Below are positions 11,100-23,693 of a stretch of DNA of 64,000 nucleotides, in pieces; the first letter of the stretch is position 1; every line of letters starts with the position of its first letter. The DNA is taken from the NCBI GenBank assembly GCA_902806565.1, contig CADCXA010000060.1, forward strand, positions 310,001 to 374,000, written 5' to 3'. The stretch comes from Hypoxylon rubiginosum (Eukaryota; Ascomycota; Sordariomycetes; Xylariales; Hypoxylaceae). The position numbers and the translations under genes are program-made. Under the pieces are notes generated by a model that searched no databases, was not told the origin of the DNA, and was given only the letters and a program-made list of their open reading frames with translations.

Positions 11100-12960
11100 C
11101 GCCTGTTATCTGGTGCCAGCCAGAGGCGCCACTATGTCCTGTTCCTTCTTTCTATTTTTAGAATGTTTAAGAGATGGTGATCTCTTGCGTGATGTGCAGC
11201 AGACTCTCCTTTCCATGAACGGTGGGCATATTTCGGTGAAGTATTTTGTGGCATCGCAGAGCTTCTCGAATTCCGGGGGTTTCGAATCAGCCCGTGAAGG
11301 TATTTCCTTCTCTAAGGAATCGATAAATTCCTTGTGGAATCGCATGGGGAAGCTGTCTTTATCCTACCGTCTGCCGTTGACCTTAGGTTTAGGCTTCGGT
11401 GGTGTTTGCCAGTCCACTATCTTGCGCCTTGTGCCGTGGCATTGCACTAAATGGTCTTGGGTTTTTAAGTCGAAAGTTGTATATGAGTCCCCACCGCTAC
11501 AAGGGTAATGTAATTTTGGAGTTACAATGGTTGATTTTCTGATTGTACTAAAGTCCCTGTGCCCTAATAGGCACGCTAGGTACTTATTTAGTGTATTTCT
11601 GTTAAGCTTTAGTGCCTCGGGGCACTCCCAGGCTTCTACTGTATGTCTGCGGTGTTGTGACCTTTGGGCTTCTTCACTCCTACGTCTTTGCCTGCCTTCT
11701 TGTTTTGTACTCGTGAGTTGTTGTTCCACCACGCCGTCGCCTGGTCCCTGACTAGGCCCCTTGCGCCCATTTTGATACCTACCTGAGGCGGTGGGTTGAC
11801 TAAACTCCGGGTCCAGAGGTCCCCTATCCACAGCCGATTTAACGAGTGCGTCCGCCTCCTCGTTCCCTGTATGTCCATGTACCCGGGGCATCACTTCAGT
11901 GATACATCGTACTTATCCATCAATTGGTGTATCTGGATGAATGTGGCTTGTGAGAGTTTCGGGGCGTCCTTCTGGGAGCATCAGATGGCAGCGGTGTTGT
12001 CGACGCAGATCGTGATTGGCGTACAAGACTGGCCTCTCGATATGGGGTAGTAGCAGTGCTGCCAGCTGTATGTTCGAGCATGGTTTTAGAAAACCGCCTG
12101 CGCTATAGCCCCGTGCCAGAGGGTGCTCCTTTGGTCACCGTGTATAGCCTATAGGCAAAGCGCAGGCGTGCTTCACCCAGTGCGATTTGGCCCGTTGTAA
12201 GGCCACGCTGTCCACGAACGGGGCAGCGTTCCGGTGTGTCTTCTGGACTGGCAGGGCCCCTCTGGCTGCTTTAGCCAAGTCTCTCTGTATCAAGTCTATC
12301 GAACCACCTAGGCGTGTGTTGGTAATGCTCGGTCACCCGGGCGCTGCATGCCTAGCTGGCTTCGTGCGTCCCTTATACCAAGCTTCGTATCCGTACAGCA
12401 GTGATGGTAGTACCACCGTGCTAACTGCCTTGTGAAGCGACGCGGCTGGCGGGTCTCTGGTAGTGTTGGCCAGTGCCTTGATGTGGTTAGAGATCCTCAT
12501 CGTCGTAGCCGCTCTCTTCTCGACGTGGCGCCTAAAGGTGAACTTCCAGTCGAACCAGACTCCCAGCCAGCGTAGTGCTGGTGCTGACTTCCAAACTAAT
12601 TGCTTTATCTGGTTATCTATTCCGTCTGATTCCTTAATGGTGATAAGCGTGACTATGCCTATGGGTGTCTTCCCTAACCTTACTGCAGCGAATAGCTTCC
12701 ATCTTTTCCAGGGCGAAGAAGATCCTATTCTCATTGCCATATTCTAGCACCCTTTCTACCTCCTATCGTACCAGCTCGGCGCTCTCTTCAATTGTCTTGC
12801 CAACCTTCAGGATCGCTAGGTCATCTGCATAACCCCATCGGCTAAGGTCCTTGTTGGCTACCTCTGCCATATAGAAGGTGTAGAGGATAGAGGACCACGG
12901 TAAGCCCTGGGTAGTGTCTTCTTCCCGTTAAGAGCTGATGCTCCTCTCCGTGAGAAAGCC
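11100..12960 (-). pseudogene. Tad1-like LINE remnant: reverse transcriptase C-terminus, RNase H and 3' zinc region
   Basis: Read on the minus strand, a non-LTR retrotransposon polyprotein fragment is visible. RT active-site region GYADDLAIL lies near 12810-12840, followed by RWLGVWFDWKFTFRRHVEK and LANTTRD...LPSLLYGYEAWY (12333-12640), the conserved tail of fungal LINE reverse transcriptases. An RNase H segment with VHGHTGNEEADALVKSA follows (11830-11890), then a C-terminal region with DHLVQCHG and the late segment KYFTEICPPF (11235-11270), which I associate with fungal Tad1 elements. The 5' part (ORF1, endonuclease, RT palm N-terminus) is missing, as is usual for 5'-truncated LINE copies. 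Stops and frameshifts break the frame into at least four pieces. No element ends were identified. Confidence 0.8.
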
Positions 12961-13880
12961 ATCCACTAGGTTAATTTGGGGGGTCTATATTCCTCCTCCA
13001 TTCCCTGGTCTGGGCACCCCAACTCGTCCACGCCTTCCCCCCCTGACCGGTATGGCGCCGAGCCTGGTGAGCTTAGTGAACCTCACTCTGGATTTCGGTC
13101 TAACTTAACTTAGGGTTGTTTCCCAGTGCTCCACGAAAAGTCCTGATAACCACCTCCAGATTTTATAGTACTTTCATACCGTTCTCTTATCAAAAAGAAA
13201 TACCGAAATTAATTGAGGCATTGCAATCATCGCAGGCACTTGCGTCAGGCAGAGTTATTTAGACTCTAGAGACAAGGCAGGCGATCTGTACGACCCCTTT
13301 TGGAGAGAAGCAACGGGTCGTAATTGGGAGATTGTAAGAGAAGATCGAAGAGCAAGATATACTTTTGAGGTACTTTTCTAATCAGCAATTCTAGCAAATT
13401 ACGGGTAGGGAATGCTCGCCATCACGAGGGAGTGTGGCGACAGATCGCCCTGGCTGACCAGGCCTCTTCAGGACCGAACCCGCTTCGGAACTAAGGTTTG
13501 CGCAGATAGATGGAAACGTCGTCAACCTGGCGATAGTCGACAACAGAATGCTCAGGGATGCTGAAGCAGAACTTGGCCGCCGCAGAGTCTACCCGGCGCC
13601 GAAGCCCCTATATCTCCCGCGCCAAACCCTTCGATGCCGGAACTTTCTCTATCGCGTCCTTTGAGCAGCAATGTCACATGCACCATATATGTATAATATA
13701 CAATACCCTTCGCTTTTCGCAAAGCTTACGTATACCATATTGTGTCAGGACTTAGGTCTTGTTACACAAACCTAGCCCTTACTATCCGGGAGGTATCGTG
13801 GCCCCTAGGATGGCGGTATTGGGTGCTTGTACCACCAGGGATATCGGAGGCGGATACGGCGGATTCCCCTATCCGACGGG

Positions 13881-14425
13881 CTTCTTTGTCTGGCATTCCT
13901 GTATATACGAGGGCATTCGTAGCTGTTAGGTCCATAGCTCCTTGTGCAACAACGTCGTAGTTTCCCTCATTGCTTGGACGGTTTCGTGACATATTGTGTG
14001 CGATCGGAACATAATAAACACAACCTTCTGCTCTCATCACGTTGCTACCTATATCTTAACCTCTCGCCTCCGTCTGGGCACTTCGGCATCGTAGTCCACA
14101 GCTGGGCAATCCGCGAGAGCCCACATGATTTAACGTTTCAGATGACCCTGCAGCTGCTGACAACGGTGCTGTCAGGACCATAGCCCTCGTTGGGCTACGG
14201 ACCTGTTGGTCACCCTCAGGGACGAGATAGGAGTCACGGAGCCCTCATGGCCATGATAGGGGCCAAGAGGCCTGGATAGGGGTTGCAGGCTTATGGGTAT
14301 GAAGGAAAGGATAGGTCTCTTTGTCCTGACCTCCTGTATATACATAGGACTTGGTAGCCCCCTAGGTTCGTAGCTCTTCGTGCAACAACATAGTTGTTTT
14401 CCTATCGCATAGTTGGCTTCGTGAC
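13881..14425. repeat. Diverged direct repeat of about 110 bp, two copies
   Basis: Copy 1 (13881-13990) and copy 2 (about 14317-14425) share blocks such as CCTGTATATAC, GTGCAACAAC and CTTCGTGAC or TTTCGTGAC in the same order, about 435 bp apart. I estimate roughly 70% similarity by eye. Neither copy encodes a recognised protein. They may be an old tandem duplication or terminal repeats of an eroded element. Confidence 0.45.
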
Positions 14426-14429
14426 AGAT

Positions 14430-16100
14430 GCTAGCGCAATTTGGTGCCCTTGTATGGCTTGCTCGCTTGAGGAAATCCGCGCGATTCGCGCGAGGATCGA
14501 CGGACTCTAGGTTAGCGAACCATCACGCATTTAAGACTACATCCCTCTCCACACCCATGAGTAGAGCCCGCTCTCCCACTGCTTTGACCCCTAGTGATCT
14601 GATCTCATCTCCTTTTTGAACAGAGAAGTATCGAAGAAGCCGACGGGGATTCAAATACCAATCGCGCTAGTTTCTATCAATTCCTTGGCTGTATTTCAGA
14701 AGAGGTGGTGGGCGTATATCATCAACTTAATTCATCAAATCTGGTTTCTACAGGAACCCAGTGCGCACTTCGCTAATTCATGTTCTGTGCCTTGCTCGGA
14801 GCCGTATTTTGATCCTTGTCGGACATTTCAAAATGTCACGGAGAGCTGCTGGACGGCCATATGCATAGCGATCAGATTGACCTTAATCATCAACCAGAAA
14901 TTTCTAACTTGATCTGTTAAATCTCGCAAGTTTGCTTTCTCCTAAGTCGGATGTCAAACAGCTGCGCGAAAAATCGTGTAGGCGATCTTTAGCCTGGTAT
15001 TGTAAAAGAATGGCCCTAGAACTTGATGCGCCTTGTTCAGCGCTATATCCGGGAGAGATTGAGCATTTCCCCATAAGATGCGCTGTTGGTGATACCATTG
15101 CAACACTTTGGCAGCCGCAAATGAGGCACGTTTTTGACAACTCTTCCCTATAATCCACTCGGCAATTGTTTTATTCTCAAGAGACCTGGATTGTCTTGCG
15201 TCTCTTGCTAAATCTTTGGGCTTTAAGTCCTTTTTGATCGACATTAAAGAACAGGTTCTTCGAGTGGTATGGATGGGAGCTGAGCTGTTGTTCTCCTAAG
15301 GCTAGACCCCAGCATAATAGCCTGAGTTTTAACAGGTTTAGCGTACAATAGCGTTAACGCCGCATTAAGATTACCCCACTAGAAGATCTGAAGGTACCTA
15401 CCTCTTACATTTCTTTGCTATCGTATTACAAAAGACAATTCATTGTTCCGGTTAACTGCGACCTTCAGAGGAATGATCCTAAATGAATGCATTATATTAA
15501 GTGTAAGGAAAGAAACTATCCCTAAGGTAAAGAGAGTGGTTATAGGGTCATATATAGTTATTTGACCCTGTGGGCGACTCTAGGTATAAAGTCACGCAAC
15601 CCTACCACCACCAATCAATTTAATTGCCATATTCCTAACACCATGCAGTTACCCATTACAATGGACATAAGATGTACCTTATTCTTTTACACTTTATTGT
15701 GGATATAATGGTTGTTGTTGATATGGAAAGGGCTTTGCGTGGTATTAGTGTGGCTACCTGCGGCGTGTGTTAAATTTAGTAAGGGGTGTAGGTAATGATG
15801 TTGTTGTTTAATTGAACCCCCAGTGGTTTTATATATGTTATTATGTTATTATGTTATCCTTGAATTATTATATACGTGTTATTATATCGTTCTTCATCTC
15901 ATTTATATAAATTCCTCTAGTACTAGGTATAGAAACATAGGCATCGAGAACCTAATTATTGACATAGTAGGAAAAGGAGACAAGTGTAAAGTCCAAAACT
16001 TCTTACATTAGGTCAACAAGCATTTCCAAAAAGATTACAACCAGGGGGGGTATCTCGGGAACAATCACGAGCCCACCAGCGTCTCACCCCAAGTCTTACG
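14430..16100. other. Intergenic stretch, no supported gene
   Basis: Short open frames exist on both strands but none shows a family motif. One minus-strand frame at 14954-15244 has no stop for 96 codons and reads as plausible protein, without a recognisable domain. From about 15800 the sequence becomes AT-richer. The left part may hold the unrecognised 5' end of Helitron D. Confidence 0.5.
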
Positions 16101-16129
16101 TTACATACACAATTAAATAAGCTAGAAAA

Positions 16130-19100
16130 AGAATGGGAAGACGAGGCCCAATTCATCGCTACAGCCTCACAACACCACAAGTGTACACCTACGTGCCGGA
16201 AGTATGCAAAGGTGCTGAGACGACGGGCAGCGAAACTTTATCGATTCGGCTGGCCGTGAACTAGGCAAGATTCTACGCATTTCGACGAGCGAGGCATCCT
16301 ACAACTGCGCCGACGTTCTATACACTGTAGTAGATGGAACAAGGTCATTGCGGTTGCTTTACGACATAACCACGACTTCTCCCTGATATCTACCAAGGCG
16401 CAGACCCTAGCACTACTTCATTATATCACCAACTACGCGACGAAGTTAGAGTCGCCGACATATCAGAGACTGGCTCTCCTTGCAGCATATTTCGACCACC
16501 TTCAGAAGAATCTGTCATTTGTAAATACTACGGACAAAAACGAGGTAGCTCCCAGTTTAATGGCTCGCGTATCGAATAAGATCTTCTCGCAACGGGAACT
16601 ATCATCTCTAGATGTCTGTAGTTACATTTTAGGCTATGAAAGTCACTACTGCTCTGAGTCGCGTTGGTGCTGGCTTCATTGTAACACGGTATACTGGGCT
16701 ATCCGTCGACGTTGGCCTCGTCTTCAACACCTAGCGGCAGCTGCGTGGGATGGAGAGCGAGCCGAGCGGCGAGAAGAAACCATAACCTATAATCCTGTCA
16801 CTAGTGTGAAGCCTAGCATCTTCGAGGCGTACGCACATCGCGGATGGGCTCTCCTTCATCTGTGTTTGTATGATTATGTGTCGATGGTGGCCATTGTGAA
16901 AGCACCCATTGCAGGCAAATGGAAAGCACATTATGCTGCATTTGAAGGTGCCTTAGAAAACAGAAAGTTCTGCCAGCGAATTCTCCGCCAGAGTGCTCTA
17001 TGCACCCCCTTGCTTACAGGAAGTCTTCCATTAGACTTTGACGATAGTGAGATATATAGCCAAACCGCCGCAATTCAACTCGGCCTCTTCGTCCCGTGGG
17101 AGAAGTTCTTAAATGAAGAAACAAGTACGCCACTACACATATGGAATACATGTATCAACTTAAACAACGGGATTAATCTACCTGATAATGTTAGAAACGA
17201 CGAAGATAAAGAGAAAGAAGGCAAAGATAAAAAATATAACAATTTTGACAATAATGAATAACTTTTTGCCTTCTTGAATTACATATTTACATTCGTAACA
17301 AAAGCTGCGGAAAAAGGGGCCCCCTTTTCGAGAGTGGGGTAACCTAGTACACATATATTGCTCTTTGGAAGCGGGTAGTGCGAGAAATGTTACAGACTTC
17401 CCCATTGCCCCAGAACTTGATTGCTTTAGAACTGTGGCTTGTAATGCGGATACAGCTATGGCAGGTACTAATATATACGACATACAAGTTTAGTCGAGGG
17501 AAGTTGCCGGCGAAGATAACGAGGATGTACCAAGCGATACACTCCTCGAATGCTACCCTGACAACGCAGACTTAATCGGCATGAATGAGGATCCTATCCC
17601 AGCACCTTGTATAGGTAGTCAATACACCACCGCAACATGAACCTCGGCCGGACTGACCTACGATAATGACCATCGAATACCGCGCTAAGCAATCCTGAAT
17701 TGAACTAAATCGATATTTAGCAGAGAAGGTGTCATTGAACAATAAACAAGCCATGGTTTTAGATATTATTCTTAGGTATATAGATACGCTAGATCAAGAC
17801 AGAGCCATTGATAGGGACCCGGAGTCATCATCCAAAGGAGACGTGGATTCATCTTCAACCCACACAAACTCACAGTAACAATTATTATATCATCTTAGTA
17901 ATAAGGGTAGTACAGGAAAGAATATAGTAATTCTTACACTTATCAAAGTCTTAGCGATCCAGAACGCACAACAGCGGATTCAATTAAAAGCCACCTCCGG
18001 AAGTGCAGGAGCCCATATCAACGGAGTGACCATTCACTTAGCCGCAGGGTTATTCAGCGACGGCGCGAGAAAGTTAAATAACAAGGAAAAGGCTCGGTGG
18101 AAAGAGGTGGATATCCTAATGATAGACGAGTGTAGTATGATGTCTGGTAAAAGTCTGTATCGGGAGCGATTCTCCGAAGATTTCGGGGGCATACCTATAA
18201 TCATCTTATGCGGGAACTTCTACCAGTTTGAACCGGTTAGCGGCTTGTCTCTCCTATATCCTGGGAAGGCTACCAGTGCAAAAACGTGGGAAACTACTCG
18301 AGCTATTTGAGATCAACGACAAGGACCAATACCTGGGTCATAAATTATGGGAGAAATTCATAACTGTAACCATACTTAACTAATAAATGAGGATAGCAGA
18401 CCTGACATTTACTGCCTTATTACGACGTTTGTGGAATGGAGAGTAAACTATCGAAGACGCAGATCTGCTAAATATGAAGCTGGCCAGTGTCGACGATATC
18501 ATCTTAGACGATACATGTAAAGCCATAATACCCCTGAATGCAATGCGACATACCATTAACCTGCAGGCCACTATTGCATTCGGTAAACGTCGAGGACAGA
18601 ACGTCTATATCTTCCTGTCTCAACATACCCATAAACAAAAGGACCGCGCAGACGCGATTGATAAAGCCTTCGAAATGATGGACAAGTCCGACCTGAAAAT
18701 CCCAGCGTATCTACCATTTACCCGAGGCATGCCAGTCGCCTTAACAGAAAATAGTTACCAGTCGCTAAAGATGGTACACGGTGCAGAATACATCGCGCAT
18801 TCCTTTATCCCGTATCCTGAATCTTCCATCTACGCTTTAGATTCAAACGTGTATCTGGTTAGCGGCCCCCCGAAAGCCATACTTGTATCCTAGAAAACCA
18901 CAGGAACCATTGAGATAGAGGGACTGGGAAAGGGGTTACTGCCGTTGCAGCCTACCAGAATTTACGCTACAAAACCTAACAAGCGGCTGGTTCGCACAAG
19001 ACCATTCGACCGGGTTGGCTTTACACTCACGCCGACGTTCGCTATTACAGAGTTCACAGCACAGGGCCAGACATTACTTAAAGCACTACTCAGTCTGACT

Positions 19101-19319
19101 GGCAAGACTAGGATGCAGAAAGGGGCTAATTTCATGGCCACCTACGTACAGCTTTCCCGAGTAGTCAGTCTCGACGGGTTACAACTATTGTCACCTGTTG
19201 ACAGAGACCACTAGATGAAATTACGAATGTTAATCAGAATGCGAGGAGGAATTAAACGGATACAGGAGTTAGATAAGGAGACACAGAAAAAGTATGAAAT
19301 GATGCGACGGGAGGAATAA
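16130..19319 (+). pseudogene. RepHel D: second Helitron lineage, Rep/PIF1-like helicase, inactivated
   Basis: The Rep part begins with HHKCTPTCRK...YRFGWP (about 16160-16250), the Cys/His segment that follows the HUH region in Helitron replicases; the HUH itself is not visible. RHNHDFSLIST and YITNYATK follow, with the two Tyr codons at 16422-16424 and 16434-16436, then the region VSNKIFSQRELSSLDVCSYILG typical of the Rep-helicase linker. The helicase shows a damaged P-loop GSTGKN (17906-17923), an intact Walker B ILMIDECSMMSG (about 18113-18150), a GNFYQFEPVSG motif and the terminal motifs ITEFTAQGQTL and YVQLSRVVSLDGLQLL. Several TAG, TAA and TGA stops and frameshifts separate these. Residues differ strongly from Helitrons A-C, so this is a separate lineage. 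No HNH gene was found beside it, and ends were not located. Confidence 0.85.
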
Positions 19320-19643
19320 GTAGGTAAGTAATGAGCATAAGGTTGAGTTGCACTCCAAGCCACCTTCTTTACCGCCTCTTTCCTCACATTTAATACAATA
19401 CATTCGTTTAATGTAGTCCATCGGAACGTCGCAGTAAACTGTAACTATGAGGTCAAAGAAAAATTATATAACTTGTTATCTCATTACTAGCTGTTGTGGG
19501 ATGCTAGACAGGTAGGTAAGCCAAAAGAAATTATTACCTTAATGAAAAGAGAACCAATAAACATGAAAAACTAGACTGTGAGACCATCAATTTGGACCGA
19601 CGACATGCTCAGCCTACCATCCGCTCTAGGCCTACCATCCGAT

Positions 19644-22452
19644 CTAGGTACCTTTCGAATTGCTCTGCTTAGCTCCGCTGCCCCCTAATTTAACCCACTT
19701 GACAGCTCGAGGAGGTTTCTTGGCGATGCTCTCCAGGCGCTCAGCACTCAATGGGAGATCCGAATTAGAAATCTTCTTCCTGCTTCGTAAGACCATGACT
19801 TCTTGCATCTTCTTAAGAGCGTTGAACATTGGATCATCTCTTTCAGCCACCCAATCTACTACATTAAGGAGATAGCGACGTAGCTTCGTGTACTCTTTCT
19901 TCCGCTGGATAAGATAAGTACGGAATAGATAAGCGTAGAAAGCCGGCTTCTCACCCTCTCGGCCAGGCTGTCGCCAAGATACCCAGAGGCGCGCTTCGGA
20001 GCCATTGGTACTTAAGCCAAAAGCAATAGAATTGATGGGATCCTTCAGGTCTTTGAGCTTGAACCAACGTCCTACTCGATCCTCAAGGCACCCAGCCAAA
20101 TGTGAACACATAAATAGGCCAGTGATACATTGGTTATCGGAAACCCAGAGAGAAGTAGGGGCGCCAATTCCAGCAGACTTATACTCGCCAATAAAACGAG
20201 GATAATAAGACTTCTCGGTTTGGGATTCCCCTTTTGCCATTTCCACAACATCAAAGTTCTCCCCGTCGAAAAAATTCTTCGAGAAAGCAATCATGAGGTC
20301 GGGTGCAGGAGCTGCTAATAGCAGTGAAGGAATGACATCGTCATCGTCATCATCACCGTCATCTTCATCTTTATCTTCGTCCTCATACTCGTCTCTAAGC
20401 CAACCAGGAAGTGCAGACCGTTTGACTTTTTCCTTTTTGGATGTCATTAATCGGTTCGGACGAACTTTGTTGATACGTCGAATGATGTGATAGAAGATGT
20501 GGTTATTAAAAGCTTCCCGAACATCTTCCTCCGCATATGCTGTCCCAATCCGGATAGTAATTTGCTTGTACCTCAAAGCCGAGGCTTGCTCAATGGAGAA
20601 TGCCGCGATTTGCTCACTGGTAAGCGCGAAGATTTGCTTACGGGTAAGTGCCGACATTTGTTGAAGACTGAAACTAACAATCTGCTGAACAGTGAGACCA
20701 GCGACTTGCTCGGTAGCAAAAAACGACATTTGCTCAAGGGTGAACGCTGAAATTTGAACAGGGGTGAACGACATGATTCGATCAACACCTAGCCCGTAGA
20801 TTTGTTCACGAGATAGTACTGGAATCTGGGCAGGGGTAAATGCTGAAATTTGGTCACAAGTGAAAGCAAAAACTTGATCACAAGTGAACGCCGACACTTG
20901 GGCCAGAGAGAAGCTGGAAACTTGCTGGGGAGTCAGGGCGGGAACCTGCTCACGGGTGAGGGCGGCAACCTGCTCAGGGGTAAGGGCGGGGATCTGCTCA
21001 ATGGTGAGCGCAGACACCTGCCCGCAACTGAGGCCGCGGACCTGCGCAAGGGTGAGACCGGAAACTAACTCGGGCATCAGCGCGGAGACTTCGGCGTCTG
21101 GGGACGACAGGAGTGCCTCCATAGTACCAGCATGAAACTGGTTACGGGCAGCCAAAGCCATTTCTGGAGGACCCATCGGCTGCTCATTACGAGCGTCATG
21201 AAATTGTAACTCGGTATCGTCATCCCCTCCGCTGACATTTTCGTTGATAGTATTGGTGTCGCTATCGTCGTCGTCGCTGTCGTCGTGGTAGCTGTCGTCG
21301 TCATCTTCAGGATTGGACGGTAGAACAGGTTCATCTTCGAAAAAGTTGAGAAGTTCCTCATCTTCATCCACGCTCATAAGACCATCATCGTAAGACTGAG
21401 CGGAATCTTGATTCCTTGGAGACCATGGCGTTCCAAAGACAATGACCTTCATCTCGTCCCACTCCTCGTCAGATGGTCTCTCGTCTTTGCGTCTTTTCCC
21501 AACATCCCTGATAGCCTCCATGACAGCACGAGGGAGGTGAACATGATCAATAAGAACGTGCCCGTTGATATGCCCTAAAACTCTCGTCCGAAAATCACCC
21601 TGCTCAACTTGCCGTTTCTTTACAGAAACCTCAGAACGCGGACCCATATTGTCAGACTGGGACAACGAGCTGACAAAGGATATAGAAGACAGATCAAGGT
21701 TTTCGTAGTCGGAGGGGGCTTCGCGGGACTGTTTAGACGGTGGACACTGCAGACTCTTCGGTATAGTTGTATTGCTAGGAACGATGCCCGCGACGTCACT
21801 TTTCGCGAAAAACGGTCGCTCGCTGTCCGACTCTTCTTGGACTAGACTGGTATCAGACTCTAGATGCTTGAACCACGTAGATACGCAACTACTAGATTCA
21901 GAACTAGGCTTATCGGACTGAGACTTCTCAAAGCTAGAATTGCGACCTCGGGAAGAAGAGAACTTGGACTCGTCGGAATGCTTCGGAGTTGGTTGTTGTT
22001 GAACAGTCTAGAGGATAACTATTAGTACCTGTTTACTGTACAGCAAAGAATTGGAATAGACATACATTTGCAGACTCTTTCGTCAATGGAGACGGGAGGC
22101 TATGACGATGCTCGGTGGCAGGTTTTGTAACAGGCCTAGGTAGGCGAGATTTAGATAGACGAGATCGCTTCGCCGGATGTATATCAAGTTCGTCCACTGG
22201 ACTATGTTGTCTCTTCAAAAGTAGACGATTCTGAGATTGCGAGGAGACAGCATTGGCTGGAGGCTTCGCTGACGCAGATTCACTCGAACGAGACCTCTTC
22301 ACTATAGACCTAGCCTCGTCCACTGGACTTCGAGGTCTCTTAGAAGACAAGAGATTGCCAGATTGCGAAGAAAGGATACGACGAGAAATTCTGGGCAGGG
22401 AAGAAAGAGTAGAAAGGCGAGAGATACGTCGATTCTTACGAATAGAAGTCAT
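19644..22452 (-). CDS. Octapeptide-repeat protein with putative PD-(D/E)XK nuclease domain (DUF7924-like)
   Basis: Two exons (22452-22066 and 22007-19644) joined by a 58-bp intron (22008-22065: GTATGT donor, TACTAAT branch, TAG acceptor, phase 0) give 916 residues without a stop. Residues 1-240 are basic and Ser-rich with two KRPRSPVDE/KRQHSPVDE-like blocks, likely nuclear localisation signals. A strongly acidic Asp-rich stretch follows (about 335-410). Residues 442-609 hold 21 consecutive octads of consensus A-(L/F)-T-x-(E/x)-Q-(I/V/M)-x. After a second acidic tract come PDLMIAF (P698-D699) and FIGEYKSAG (E737, K739), spaced and placed like the PD...ExK core of PD-(D/E)XK nucleases; fungal DUF7924 proteins have the same overall layout. 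The start is the first ATG in frame before the basic region. Intact coding and a normal intron suggest a live gene. Function is inferred only. Confidence 0.75.
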
Positions 22453-23069
22453 CGTGGCGAGGGCGTCTACATTTAACGACCGAGGAAAGTGAGATGGCAA
22501 GGCTGCCTGCCCTTCTGGTGATAGAAGCTGATGTGAAAAAGTTCATCAACCTGACTGTCGTTGAAGAAGAGAGAAGTACTTGAGGAGCGTCCGGAGTAGG
22601 CAAATATTGCAATATCCAGCCAATCAAAGTAGAGAAATTTACAGGAAGTGGAGTATCATAGCTAGGTAGGAATGTATAGAAGCAAGGCAAGCGACAGTAT
22701 CCCATTAACGATAATAAATCTAGGGCGCGCCCACTGCTATAAGGCACTAAAAGAGGGGGCGGACAAGGTAGCCCGCTTAAGGTTATTGGTGCTGGGACAA
22801 AGCCTAGGGGGGGGGCGTGGGTGAGTTCAACCCGCGCAAGTACAGGCCACAATGAAAAATGAAAACCAACAAAAGCAATACGTTACACCAAATAGGCTGC
22901 AACCAAGCAGATAGTCCTACATATTTCATGATTGGTCGCGTATAGAGGAGCATAACATCCGCCTGCACAGGCGGTCACACCATGCATTGGTCCTTACAGC
23001 ACTAAGCTTAAAGCATACTAGACTACCTACATGTACCTACTACCGTAGCGGCAAAGGGTAGTTTTAAGA

Positions 23070-23131
23070 AACGGTTGTAACACGTAAAAATCATTTTACA
23101 TTTTACATTTATTTTTTACACAACAACCGTT
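23070..23131. repeat. Fold-back inverted repeat
   Basis: Left arm AACGGTTGTAACACGTAAAA and right arm ending ACACAACAACCGTT are inverted copies with a few mismatches, separated by about 20 bases of AT-rich sequence. This could be a miniature element or a transcript hairpin; no target-site duplication is obvious. Confidence 0.5.
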
Positions 23132-23510
23132 ATTAGCTTGAAAGTACCTATCCACTCAATTTAGGTGGGGAGGTACAATGGCTTAAAATAATATTGATAT
23201 TACTAATTATTTACATTTGAAATATAATTGTTTATATTCACAACTTGGATTTTACAGCTTCATACTTGATTACCTACGCTGAACATGTCAATGGTTAGAA
23301 TATCATAACTATATATATAGAAAATATAATTATTTTACAAATGGCAATGCATTATTAGTATACTTTGAAGTATCTTGCGATAAGGGATAAGCAAGTCAAA
23401 AAGGAGATATATTGCAATCTGTAGCTACCTAAATGAATGTCCCATGAGTTCCTGGTATTTTCCTGATTGCATTCTAGCCTGAACTGATCCCTATCGCCAT
23501 CGCCTGTAAG

Positions 23511-23681
23511 CCTGACCCATTGCCGTGTTCCTAACCCATTGCTGTGTTCCTGACCCATTGCCGTTTTCCTGACCCATTGCTGTGTTCCCGACCCATTGCC
23601 ATATTCCTAAGCCATTGCCGTGTTCCTGACCCGTTGCCGTTTTCCCGACCCATTGCCATGCTCCTAAGCCATTGCCATACC
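23511..23681. repeat. 19-bp minisatellite, about 9 units
   Basis: Unit near CCTGACCCATTGCCGTGTT, repeated about nine times with one to four changes per unit. The unit length is not a multiple of three and the array ends about a dozen bases from the HNH4 stop codon, so it probably lies in that gene's 3' untranslated region. Confidence 0.8.
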
Positions 23682-23693
23682 TAACGAGAACTT

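Larger units (their letters stand above)
22460..23690. other. Intergenic region with a small fold-back repeat and a minisatellite
   Basis: No gene is supported. The 5' flank of the octarepeat gene (22460-22850) contains coding-like but unassigned sequence. 22900-23350 is AT-rich. Confidence 0.5.

Noticed and set aside
19644..22452. Recent bacterial transfer of the octapeptide-repeat gene
   Set aside because: It has a standard fungal intron and a DUF7924-like fungal layout; transfer of the repeat alone remains possible but is not shown.
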